In this document: in pieces, positions 28,896 to 38,282 of the stretch
Numbering within the stretch: the first letter of the stretch is position 1
Layout of the letters: each line of letters starts with the position of its first letter
Source of the DNA: Bifidobacterium sp. ESL0682
Lineage (GTDB): Bacteria > Actinomycetota > Actinomycetes > Actinomycetales > Bifidobacteriaceae
Length of the DNA stretch: 64,000 nt
Assembly (NCBI RefSeq): GCF_029392815.1
Contig: NZ_CP113942.1
Location: forward strand, 2,029,513 to 2,093,512
Reading direction: 5' to 3'
Program-made: the position numbers and the translations under genes
Notes under the pieces: model-generated
The model's database searches: none
Told to the model about the DNA's origin: nothing
The model's input: the letters and a program-made list of their open reading frames with translations, nothing else

Positions 28896-31479
28896 ATGGG
28901 TGTTATCAACAATTTAGTGACGTTGTCGTTGTGCATAACTTTAGCAATTAGCACCCCCCGCAATTCCAGCATGTAACTGAAAATGCCGCCTCACCAAATA
29001 CTGCTGCTCAATCGACAGTAATTAGACAATCATCCTCTAAATCGTCTATCAAGTCTGAGCAATCTCAATCCTCGTCCGTCCGCTCCGCTTCGCAGGTCAC
29101 CGCCGACCCGTCCGCAAGCACGGCACCAACCACCAGCGAACAACCATCTGTAAGCACGCGCTCTTCCTGCACGGCCAAGACCGGCACATGGGGCACAGCA
29201 GACTGGGACTTCACCAGCGACTGCACACTCACCATCCATTCCGGCGACACCCAAACCGTCACCAGCGCCACAGCATTCGGCACGGGGGCGCCTACAACAC
29301 CCCTGCAACAGCTGGCTCCATAGCCGCCACAGCGACCACGGTGATCATCGACGGCAACCTCACCGTCAGACAATTTTCTATGTTCACCCAGTATGGAATA
29401 TTCCACGACTGGTCCAATCTGCAACACTTCCGCATGGCCCCCAGCTCCATACTCAAACTCGTCGGGAACATCGGCTATGGGGTGTTCTGGAACGACACAA
29501 ACCTAGTATCGATCGACACCACCGGCTGGGACACCAGCCAGACCACCGACATGCTCGGCATGTTCGCCAACTGCCCCAAACTCGCCAGCCTCGACGTCAC
29601 CCACTTCGACACCAGCCAAGTAACACGACTTGAGCGGATGTTCTACGGCTGCTCTGGCCTGACCACCCTAGACGTCAGCCACTTCAACACCAGCCAAGTT
29701 CACCAGTTTAAGACCATGTTCTACGGCTGTACGAACCTAGCCGCGATCGATGTGTCCAACTTCGACCTCTCCAATGCCATCAAACTCACCCTCCCATATT
29801 ATGACGGCAGCATCACGGCGATGTTTGCCGGCGACACGCACCTGAGCACGCTGGATCTGCGCACCTGGAACACCGACGCCCCGATCGAAGTAAACAACCT
29901 GCTGCCTCCAAACCTGCGCATGCTGGCCCTCGGCCCCAACACCAAACTCCAACAAGGCAAATACGCCTTCTCGCCTAGCATAAACCAGAACGCATTCGCA
30001 TCGGTTAATCAGGGCATCACGTGGATGCAGGTCAGCAGCTTCGACCCGAACACCGCCACCGTCATCGGCACCGTCGGCACCACGCCCACCCTCGCCAACA
30101 AGGCCGCCACCAACCCTGCGGGCTTCTACATGGACAAGACTGACGTAGGCATGAATCTGGTAGTCGACACAAACGGTGGAACCGGCTCTTACAGCCAGGA
30201 CTTCGACACCTCGTCCACAGGGCAAATCGTCGATGCGCCTGCAGCCAGTAAGATTACCGGAAACAAACCCAGTGCCGTGTTCGCTGGCTGGAACACCAAC
30301 CGCGATGGCACCGGCACCGCTTACGCACCTGGACAGCGCATCGCTTCACTGTCTAAAGGCCAATATATCCCGAAGAAAACGGTCACTCTCTACGCCCAAT
30401 GGACCGACGTCGCAGCCCCGACAACCTTATCAATCGAGTATCACCACACCACCAACACGGTGGTGGCCATCAGCCCGACTCCGGCACGGATTTGCCTATC
30501 AACTTCATCTTGCCAAGACGCCGTCGCCAACGGATCATCGTGGACCGTATCTTATTCTCCATCAACATTCACTGCCCAGTACTCCATCGGATCTGCGTAC
30601 CAACTCAGAGCGAATCGTTATGTAGTCGATACGGCAACGGGAGAGACGGTCATCAGCCAGGCCCCGACCATATTCGTCGGCACCCTGCCATGGATGACCG
30701 TCACACTCGCCAAGGGCAGCAGCACGGGCACAGTGCCCACGGTCAGCCCGGCGCTGGTCGGCAGCGACGACGGCAAGGCGGACATCACCCTGCCCAAGCT
30801 CGCATCCATCGCCTCCGGCGGAATCCACAACTACCAAGGTTTCATTGCTGGCTGGAGCCACCTCGCGAACCAGGCCACGCCCCAGTACGCCACGCCCGGC
30901 CCGACCGCCATCCCCACCAGCGACGGGACCACCACCGGCGGGCACACCACAGTCACCCTCTACCCCGTCTGGACCACCGTCGCCAAGCCCGTCTTCACCG
31001 CGGGGAAGACGCGCCGCTCCGCCGCCACCAACCAGATCACGACCGAAGGCGACGCGGCACCCTGGACGAGCAGCGACACCCTCAAGGTCTGCATCAGCCC
31101 CTTCGGAAGCACCAGCACCCAGACCTGTCAGAACGCCACATGGACGCCCACGAGCGCGGCATGGGACGGCACCACCCGGCACGGCTGGACCGTCACCTTC
31201 CCGCGCAGCGCGACCCTCGACAAGCCCGGCACCTACCTAATCATCGCCACGATCACCACCGGCGACACCGTATGGCGCGACCCCGCCGGCACCGTCCACG
31301 TGGACACCATCTACTACGCGCATATCGACGGCCTGGCCCTCACGGCCATGCCGCTCACCGGCGGCAAGCCGCAGCACACGGCCGCGGCCCTCGCCTCCGG
31401 ACTGGGCATAGCCCTCATCCTGCTCGCGGCCGCCACCGCCCTGCGCAACCGCAGACGCCAGGCCCGCCACAGCAGATAA
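28896..31479 (+). pseudogene. BspA/DUF285 and InlB-repeat surface protein (tandem copy 2), frameshifted near the N-terminus
   Basis: This is a paralogue of the gene at 25788 with the same modules: an export segment (LVTLSLCITLAIS), a Ser-rich stretch, DUF285 repeats (LDVTHFDTSQV, LDVSHFNTSQV), an InlB B-type repeat (LYAQW) and the C-terminal MPLTG anchor. The start at 28896 follows a conserved AAAAGG. The frame breaks in a C6 run at 28954-28959 and a G5 run at 29284-29288; one extra base in each restores continuous homology to copy 1 (QFQHVTENAAS; ATAFGTGGAYNTPATAG). From 29290 to the stop it is intact. The lesions sit in homopolymers right after the signal sequence, so phase variation, decay and sequencing error are all possible. 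Confidence 0.82.
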
Positions 31480-31898
31480 ACCACAAAAACCGGCGCGGCC
31501 GGAGGCCCGAACAACGGGCCGGACCCCGCGCCACATACAACACTTCCCGCCCGGTAACCAACACCCAAACCAAACCCACCGGACGGGAACATCGGGTGCC
31601 GACGCTAATACAAACCCAAACAAACCCGGCGCCGGCACCCACCCACACCTACCGCTTTGCCAATGTCGCACAAAGCATTACAAATATAAGTTCTTGGTAT
31701 CGACGAATTGCATATGGACGCCACTTTTGTCACACTGCAAAGCCGCGGTAAGCCCCTGCAGCAATCAGCAAACCCGAACCAACACCACGTCGGTACCCAT
31801 CTGCATTCCCACAATGAAGAAATTGCACGGATTAGGGGTAAATTCGCAACTCGTTTGCGGCCTCGCGTAAGATGGTGACTGATAAGAAAGGGGCTACG
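31480..31898. other. Intergenic region before the FHA/kinase operon
   Basis: This 419-bp gap holds the second 3' element (31490-31648) and then the leader of fhaA. TAAGAT near 31867 could be a -10. No gene visible. Confidence 0.5.
31490..31648 (+). repeat. Conserved 3' element after surface-protein gene 2
   Basis: This is the second copy of the element at 28427-28588, with the same hairpins and the same position relative to the stop codon. Confidence 0.85.
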
Positions 31899-32600
31899 AT
31901 GAGCGTTTTTGATCGTTTTGAGAAAAGCGTTGAGGGAGCCGTGAACGGTGTCTTCTCGAAATTCGGTTCGAAAGACCTTCAGCCGGTCGACCTCTCCAGC
32001 GCACTCGAACGCGAGATCGACAACGAGGCCATGCCGGTCGGTCGCGACCGCACCGTTGCCCCGAACGAATACCGCTTCAAGCTGAGCACACCCGATTTCG
32101 ATCGTATCGAGCAATGGGGCAGCGAGACCTTGGCTAACGAGCTTGCCGACAATCTCACCCAATACGCCAAAAGCCAGCACTACGCTTTCGTCGGCCCTGT
32201 CGTCGTGATCTTTGAGGAAGACCTGGACCTGAGCAAGGGCAACTTCAAGCTCACCAGCGAATCCGTGCAGGGCAACGCCGTTCCTGTAACCACCGAGAAT
32301 CAGTCGCAAGACAGCCCGATGCTCGAGATCAATGGCAACCAATACCTCCTCACCAAAGACAAGACCATCGTTGGCCGTGGCTCCGGTTGCGACATCGTCA
32401 TCGACGATCCAGGCATCTCGCGCAACCACCTCGAAATCGACATCACGCCGAACGGCACCATCGCTCGCGATCTGGGCTCCACCAATGGGACCTACGTGGA
32501 GGGGCACCAAGTGCCGGCGGCGACCCTGCTCGACGGCAACACCATCACCATCGGCCGCACCCGCATCCTCTATTGGGCTTCGTCGCAGGATCAGGACTAA
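31899..32600 (+). CDS. fhaA: FhaA-like protein (DUF3662 plus FHA domain)
   Basis: The 233-residue protein has an N-terminal DUF3662/FhaA_N domain (MSVFDRFEKSVEGAVNGVF onward) and a C-terminal phosphothreonine-binding FHA domain with the signature GRGSGCDIVID, SRNHLEI and GSTNGTYV. In mycobacteria FhaA binds phosphorylated kinase-pathway partners and influences peptidoglycan synthesis. The start at 31899 has AAAGGGG 8 nt upstream; an in-frame ATG at 31872 lacks this. It is first of a seven-gene operon in the order known from Mycobacterium. Confidence 0.93.
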   Translation: MSVFDRFEKSVEGAVNGVFSKFGSKDLQPVDLSSALEREIDNEAMPVGRDRTVAPNEYRFKLSTPDFDRIEQWGSETLANELADNLTQYAKSQHYAFVGPVVVIFEEDLDLSKGNFKLTSESVQGNAVPVTTENQSQDSPMLEINGNQYLLTKDKTIVGRGSGCDIVIDDPGISRNHLEIDITPNGTIARDLGSTNGTYVEGHQVPAATLLDGNTITIGRTRILYWASSQDQD

Positions 32601-32625
32601 CGGCCAGACGCCAGGTACATCGCCA

Positions 32626-33189
32626 ATGATCACCGAACTTACCTTTGCGATTCTTAAGTATGGCTTCCTCGCCCTGCTTTGGATTTTCGTATGGCTTGCG
32701 GTCCGCTCGCTGAAGCGCGACGTCGATACGCTGAGCCCGCACAAATCGTGGTCGCACCGCAAGAGTGCCCGCCGCGCGCGCAAGGCCGCCGAATCCAACC
32801 CGATGCCCGCCATGGCAAACGCTCCCGTAGTCACGTCGCATCGCGGCAACCCCGGTATGCAGATGGGTAACGCCGGCGGACGCGGCGCCAACGCCAAACC
32901 GACGCTGCTAACCATCATCGACGGTCCGCTCGCCGGTTCCTCCGTACCGTTAAGCAACGGCACCATTACTCTCGGCCGCTCCAGTTCCAACACCGTCGTG
33001 CTCGACGACGAATTCGTCTCCTCGCAGCACGCTCGCGTCTATGCCGACCCCGCCTCCGGCTCCTGGGCCATCGAAGACCTCGGCAGCACCAACGGCACCA
33101 TCGTCAATCATCGTCGTATCACCTCGCCCGTGGTCCTGCCCGCACGCGTACCGGTGCGCATCGGCGCCACAACGTTCGAATTGAGGTGA
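32626..33189 (+). CDS. fhaB: FhaB-like membrane-anchored FHA-domain protein
   Basis: The 187-residue protein has one N-terminal transmembrane helix (YGFLALLWIFVWLAV, ~12-27), a basic linker and a C-terminal FHA domain (LGRSSSNTVVLDD, SSQHARVY, GSTNGTIVN). Mycobacterial FhaB (FipA) is a phosphothreonine reader linked to division. It lies 25 nt after fhaA and 7 nt before the phosphatase gene. Confidence 0.92.
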   Translation: MITELTFAILKYGFLALLWIFVWLAVRSLKRDVDTLSPHKSWSHRKSARRARKAAESNPMPAMANAPVVTSHRGNPGMQMGNAGGRGANAKPTLLTIIDGPLAGSSVPLSNGTITLGRSSSNTVVLDDEFVSSQHARVYADPASGSWAIEDLGSTNGTIVNHRRITSPVVLPARVPVRIGATTFELR

Positions 33190-33196
33190 TCGCTAT

Positions 33197-35275
33197 ATGC
33201 CAGAAACCTCAGATTCTTCATTGACACCGAACGAACTCAGCAATCCGAACGATTCCAACATGCCACCTTCAATTCCGGTAACGGCAAACGAGACCGATGG
33301 CTTCTCTTCAGATGCGTCTTCTACGTCTTCTGCACTTTCTACGTCTTCTGTATCTTCTGAGCCTTCCAATGACGGTGCGGCCGATAACCAAACGACTGAT
33401 ACAACGGCTTCGGAAGCAACAGACCAGGCCGAAGTAAGCAGCACGGTGCATATTCCCAGCCACAGCCTGGGCGAGCGACCACAGCAACGACTTTTCCTTT
33501 ATTCCACCACGGTTTCCGACGTGGGCACGGTACGCAGCAATAACCAGGATTCCTCGTTCGCCGGCGAGCACCTCGTCGCCATCTGCGACGGCATGGGTGG
33601 CCACGCGGGCGGCGATACAGCCTCGACCATCGCCATTCGTTCCCTAGCCCATATCGAGCAGAGTGGCGCAAAAAACGACGTCGCCTCCATCGCTTCGATG
33701 ATGGAAACCAGCGTGATGGCAGCCCATGACGCGATTGTGGGCAAGGCAAAACGCGAGCGCACGTTGGCCGGCATGGGCACGACGGTGACAGCCGTGGCGC
33801 TCGTCGAAGGTCATTGGGTGGTCACGCACATCGGCGACTCGCGCGCCTACCTGCTGCGCGACGGCAAAATCCGCCGCATGACGCAGGACCACAGCTACGT
33901 CCAACATCTGATCGACACCGGCCGCATCACCGAGGCCGAAGCCCGCAACCACCCGCAGCGCAATGTCGTGATGCGGGTGCTCGGCGATTTCGACATCGAC
34001 CCGCACCCCGACATCGCGGTCTTCCACGCGCAGCCCGGCGATCGCTGGCTGCTATGCTCCGATGGCCTTTCCGGAGTTCTTGAAGACGATACACTCGAAC
34101 AGATGCTTGCCAGCGTCTCCGACGAAGAGGAATGCGCCCAGCAGCTGGTCGCCATGGCACTGAAGGCCGGCAGCACCGACAACGTCACGGCCGTTATCGC
34201 CGATGCCACGCTCGCGCTCGACGCCGATTCCTTCGACCTTCCCCACCAGACGCCGCTTGTCGGCGGGGCCGCGAGTTCGAACCTCGAAGCCATCGCAGAC
34301 ATTATCAAGGAGCCCGTCGCCTCTTCGCCCGCGCTGCGGTTGGGCAAACAGTCGCCCGCGCAGCGTGCCGCCGCCTTGACCCACGCCGAAAACAACGCCA
34401 AGGCAAACGGAGGTTCGCCGGATGCAAACGGCCAACCTCTCTCCTCGAAGTCCGGCTCATCTGAGGCAGGTCAGAAACAGGAAGCCTCCGCCTCATCCGA
34501 TCCAGGAGATACCGGCAATGTCGTCCACGTGGCCCAGCCCTCGGCAGTGCGAGACGAAGAGGACAACAAGGCCAATATGGACACCGGCGAGATTCCGGTG
34601 ATCACCAAGAAAGACGGCCGACTTTCCGCCGATCCCAACGATCCGGAAGTGGCGCGGGCCATCCGTCGCGAACATCAACGCCACCGCAAGAACGAGCGCC
34701 GCAAGCGCAACCGCGGCCGTATAGCGGTTATTGTCGCTTTCATCGTGGCCGTAGCTGCCGTGCTCGGTGTTGGGTTCGGGGCCTATCGCTGGAGCCAAAC
34801 GAAATATTACATCGGTACTAGCGGTGGGTCTGTGGCCGTCTACCAAGGCGTCAACACCAATCTGTTTGGCGCGCAACTGTCCCACAAGGTCGAATCCACC
34901 GATATCAAGCTTTCCGATCTGCCGCAATCCTGGAGGGACGAGCTGAACCAAGGCATTACCGTGGATTCGTTCGACCAAGCCAAGAGCCATGTCGCGATGA
35001 TCAAGAAAGAGGCCAAAACCCTCGATAAGTCCAAATCCAAGGACAAGAGCACACCGTTGCCATGGGCGGAGCAGGAATCCTCAGGCAGCTCCGGAGCGGG
35101 TGACTCGAACGGTACGAATAACTCAAGCGCCTCGAACGACGTCGAGCCTAGTACTCCCAACAACTCAGGCAATGAAAGCGCCGATCTCAACGGTGCCAGC
35201 CCCACCGCGACCTCAGCGGCAGCTGCCGCAACTCAAGCAACCACTGTCGCCGGTATAAAGGCGGCGAGCGCATGA
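33197..35275 (+). CDS. pstP: PP2C-family Ser/Thr phosphatase
   Basis: A 692-residue membrane phosphatase that reverses PknA/PknB phosphorylation. Order: a Ser/Thr-rich N-terminal region of ~95 residues, longer than usual; a PP2C domain with VRSNNQDS, the metal-binding ICDGMGGHAGGD, THIGDSRAYLLR, LLCSDGLSGVL and GSTDNVTAVI; a Ser/Glu/Lys-rich linker; one transmembrane helix (IAVIVAFIVAVAAVLGVGFG, ~510-530); and an extracellular domain ending in a Ser/Asn/Ala-rich tail. Metal ligands are present. The stop overlaps the rodA start (ATGA). Confidence 0.94.
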   Translation: MPETSDSSLTPNELSNPNDSNMPPSIPVTANETDGFSSDASSTSSALSTSSVSSEPSNDGAADNQTTDTTASEATDQAEVSSTVHIPSHSLGERPQQRLFLYSTTVSDVGTVRSNNQDSSFAGEHLVAICDGMGGHAGGDTASTIAIRSLAHIEQSGAKNDVASIASMMETSVMAAHDAIVGKAKRERTLAGMGTTVTAVALVEGHWVVTHIGDSRAYLLRDGKIRRMTQDHSYVQHLIDTGRITEAEARNHPQRNVVMRVLGDFDIDPHPDIAVFHAQPGDRWLLCSDGLSGVLEDDTLEQMLASVSDEEECAQQLVAMALKAGSTDNVTAVIADATLALDADSFDLPHQTPLVGGAASSNLEAIADIIKEPVASSPALRLGKQSPAQRAAALTHAENNAKANGGSPDANGQPLSSKSGSSEAGQKQEASASSDPGDTGNVVHVAQPSAVRDEEDNKANMDTGEIPVITKKDGRLSADPNDPEVARAIRREHQRHRKNERRKRNRGRIAVIVAFIVAVAAVLGVGFGAYRWSQTKYYIGTSGGSVAVYQGVNTNLFGAQLSHKVESTDIKLSDLPQSWRDELNQGITVDSFDQAKSHVAMIKKEAKTLDKSKSKDKSTPLPWAEQESSGSSGAGDSNGTNNSSASNDVEPSTPNNSGNESADLNGASPTATSAAAAATQATTVAGIKAASA

Positions 35276-36816
35276 TCGCCACCCGTTTCCGTCAGATAGG
35301 TCTGCTGCTGCTCGCCATCGCGATCAGTGGCATTGCCTTTTTCCAGCTCTTCGCCCGCGTCTACAGTGGCTTCCCCGCCAAGTATGTCATCATTCTCTTA
35401 GTGGTGGCGGCACTGTTCATCGTGCTCTGGGCGCTGCTGCTGAAATTCAAGCCCTACGCCAGCCAGGAAATTCTGCCGTGCGTGATGCTGTTGACGGCCA
35501 TCGGCACAATGATGATTGCACGCATCGATTACGACAAGAAGACCACCGTGGCCTTCCGCCAGCTGGTCTGGGTATGCATCGCCTTGGTGCTGACCTGTAT
35601 TTTCATCGTTGCCCTGCGCGATTACCGCGTTCTGCGGCGCTTCTCGTATGTCAGCATGGTGGTGGGCCTGGTACTGCTGCTCTCCCCCATGATTCCGGGC
35701 CTCGGCAAGGAAATCGGCGGCGCACGCATCTGGATCGGTTTCGGCTCGCACACCTTGCAGCCGGGCGAATTCGCCAAGCTATTCCTCGCTTTCTTCTTTG
35801 CGGCCTACCTCTTCAACCACCGCGACCAGCTGGCCGTCGGCGGTAAGAAAGTAGCCGGTCTGCAGCTTCCGCGCGTCAAAGACATGGGCCCGCTGATCAT
35901 TGTCTGGCTCGCTGCTATTGGCGTACTGGTGGTTCAGCATGATCTCGGCACCTCGCTGATGTTCTTCGCCATGTTCGTCTCCATGCTTTACGTCGCTACC
36001 GGCCGTGGCAGCTGGCTCATCATCGGCGGCATTGCCTTCGTTGTTGCAGCGGTCTTCTCGGTCAAGCTCTTCGCACACGTCGGCTATCGCGTCGACGGTT
36101 GGCTTCATCCCTTCGATGCCGCGGTTTACAACCGCCAATACGGCAGTTCTTACCAGTTGGTCACGGGTATCTTTGGCCTGGCTTCCGGCGGCTTGCTAGG
36201 CACCGGCATCGGGCAGGGCCACCCAGGGCTCACTCCGCTGGGCAATTCCGATTTCATCTACTCCTCCCTCGGCGAGGAGCTCGGTTTGGCCGGTTTGATG
36301 GCCATCCTGATGCTGTACCTCATCATCATCACCTCCGGCTTACTCACGGCGATGAAAATCAAGGACGGCTTTGGCAAGCTGCTGGCCAGCGGCCTCGTTT
36401 TCACCATGGCGTTCCAGGTCTTCACCGTGGTCGGCGGCCTCACCTTGGTCATCCCGATGACCGGTCTGACAATGCCGTATATGGCGGCAGGCGGCTCATC
36501 GCTCGTGGCCAATTATCTGCTCGCAGCCCTGCTCATTGTCATCTCGAACGAGGCCAACAAGCCTGAACCGGAGGGTGAGCTTTCAAATACGATGCAATAC
36601 GAGGCGATGGAAGCGCTGAATGAGCGCAATGCCCAAAAGAAGCGCAACGAGGCCCGTCATTCACGTTCCCGGTCGCTTGCTCGCTCGACTAACGCGAGCG
36701 ATGCGAATGAGGAACCGGCAACGTCGAGCTTCCCTGTATCCACGCCTACAGAACAGCCTCGGTCGGCCTCGTCATCGGCCGGTGTCACGGTCAATTCTGA
36801 AGGAGGCGAACGATGA
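35272..36816 (+). CDS. rodA: FtsW/RodA/SpoVE-family peptidoglycan polymerase
   Basis: A 514-residue SEDS protein with about ten hydrophobic segments. It carries the family's GARIWIGFGSHTLQPGEFAK and the late PYMAAGGSSLVANY motif. SEDS proteins polymerise lipid II glycan strands with a class B PBP, here the next gene. The last ~90 residues are a hydrophilic Ser/Arg/Glu-rich cytoplasmic tail. It overlaps pstP and pbpA by 4 nt each, implying translational coupling. RodA is preferred to FtsW by the conserved actinobacterial gene order. Confidence 0.94.
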   Translation: MIATRFRQIGLLLLAIAISGIAFFQLFARVYSGFPAKYVIILLVVAALFIVLWALLLKFKPYASQEILPCVMLLTAIGTMMIARIDYDKKTTVAFRQLVWVCIALVLTCIFIVALRDYRVLRRFSYVSMVVGLVLLLSPMIPGLGKEIGGARIWIGFGSHTLQPGEFAKLFLAFFFAAYLFNHRDQLAVGGKKVAGLQLPRVKDMGPLIIVWLAAIGVLVVQHDLGTSLMFFAMFVSMLYVATGRGSWLIIGGIAFVVAAVFSVKLFAHVGYRVDGWLHPFDAAVYNRQYGSSYQLVTGIFGLASGGLLGTGIGQGHPGLTPLGNSDFIYSSLGEELGLAGLMAILMLYLIIITSGLLTAMKIKDGFGKLLASGLVFTMAFQVFTVVGGLTLVIPMTGLTMPYMAAGGSSLVANYLLAALLIVISNEANKPEPEGELSNTMQYEAMEALNERNAQKKRNEARHSRSRSLARSTNASDANEEPATSSFPVSTPTEQPRSASSSAGVTVNSEGGER

Positions 36817-38282
36817 ACAAATATCTGCGTCAGATTTTCACCGCCGTCATCGTCCTCTTCGCGATTCTCGGGCTTTCCAGCACCATGATCACGGCCATCG
36901 ACGCCAACAAGCTCAACAACGACCCGCGCAACCAGCGCGGCCTCTACCACGAATTCAACGCCCCGCGCGGCTCGATTCTGGCCTCGGACGGCACGGTAAT
37001 GGCCAAATCCGACCCGGTGAACGACCCGTTCGCCTATCAGCGTTCCTATTCCAACGGCACGCTTTACGCGCCTGTTACCGGATATTTCTCTATCAGTCAG
37101 CGCGCCGACCGTGGCATCGAGAACTCGCGCAACAAACTTCTGACCGGCGAATCCAACCAGCTTTTCTGGCAGCAATTTAAGTCGCTGTTTACCGGATCGG
37201 CCAACAAGGGCGCTTCCATTGAAACGTCCATCGACCCGAAGTTGCAACGCGTCGCCTACGACCAGTTGAACGGCAAAAGTGGCGCCGCCGTAGCCTTCGA
37301 GCCCAAGACCGGCCGTATTCTGGCGATGGTGTCGACCCCGAGCTACGACCCGAACGTGCTGGCCAGCCACGACACCACGAAGGTCAACCAGGAGTATTCC
37401 AAGCTCACCGGCGACAAGTCCAACCCGATGCTCAACCGTGCCGTTTCCGAGCTCTACCCGCCAGGGTCCAGCTTCAAGACGGTCGTGGCCACGGCGGCCT
37501 TGGAAAGCGGCAAATATCAGCCGGATACACGTATCCCGGCAGGCGCAAGCTATACGTTGCCCAACACCAACACGAAACTGACCAACCAATCAAGCGCGGC
37601 CAACGGAGGTGCAGACGGCCAGATTTCGTTCGAGGACGCGTTGGCCTACTCCTCCAATACGGCGTTCGCCCAACTCGGCGGCGCGCTCGGAGCACAGGCT
37701 ATCCAAGACACGGCCAAGAAGTTCGGCTTCGGTTCCTCCATCCCCATCGATGGGTCGAATTCGACAGGCGACCCGATGCAGGCCATCGCCTCGAAATTCC
37801 CGGACAACCCGACTCCCGACCGCCTTGCGCTGGCATCGATTGGCCAGGGCGACACCCAGGAGACACCTTTGCAGAACGCTATGATCGCCTCGGCCATCGC
37901 CAACGGGGGGACGCTTATGCGCCCAACGCTGGTCGACCGCGTGCGTTCCAGCGACCTCACAGTGATTTCAACCACCAGCCCAAGCGCGATGAGCCAGCCG
38001 ATGAGCAAAGACACCGCGAACAAATTAACGGAAATGATGAAAGCAGTAATTACCAAAGAAAATCCCAACCTGGCCATTCCAGGCGTATCCGTCGCCGCTA
38101 AAACCGGCACCGCGCAAATCGGCGCGGGCAACCAAAGCAACGACGGCTGGATCATGGGCTTTGCTCCCGCAGACGACCCGAAAATCGCCGTTGCCGTGGT
38201 CGTTCATAATACCAACCAAGCAGGCAGTGACGCGGCTGGGCCGATTATGAAGGCGATGATGAGGGAGGCACTGGGCAAATGA
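36813..38282 (+). CDS. pbpA: Class B penicillin-binding protein (transpeptidase)
   Basis: A 489-residue protein with an N-terminal membrane anchor (IFTAVIVLFAILGLSSTMIT), a dimerisation region (RGSILASDGTVMA) and a transpeptidase domain with the three active-site motifs: SSFK (~217), SSN (~280) and KTGTAQ (~430). It cross-links peptidoglycan outside the membrane, partnered with the upstream SEDS protein. Size and operon position match mycobacterial PbpA. Overlaps of 4 nt with both neighbours. Confidence 0.95.
   Translation: MNKYLRQIFTAVIVLFAILGLSSTMITAIDANKLNNDPRNQRGLYHEFNAPRGSILASDGTVMAKSDPVNDPFAYQRSYSNGTLYAPVTGYFSISQRADRGIENSRNKLLTGESNQLFWQQFKSLFTGSANKGASIETSIDPKLQRVAYDQLNGKSGAAVAFEPKTGRILAMVSTPSYDPNVLASHDTTKVNQEYSKLTGDKSNPMLNRAVSELYPPGSSFKTVVATAALESGKYQPDTRIPAGASYTLPNTNTKLTNQSSAANGGADGQISFEDALAYSSNTAFAQLGGALGAQAIQDTAKKFGFGSSIPIDGSNSTGDPMQAIASKFPDNPTPDRLALASIGQGDTQETPLQNAMIASAIANGGTLMRPTLVDRVRSSDLTVISTTSPSAMSQPMSKDTANKLTEMMKAVITKENPNLAIPGVSVAAKTGTAQIGAGNQSNDGWIMGFAPADDPKIAVAVVVHNTNQAGSDAAGPIMKAMMREALGK

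Noticed and set aside
26771..31751. Long Arg/His-rich plus-strand frames overlapping both surface-protein genes
   Set aside because: They are second-frame shadows of GC-rich coding DNA with repetitive His/Arg/Pro content and no domains; the surface-protein frames have signal sequence, domains and anchors.
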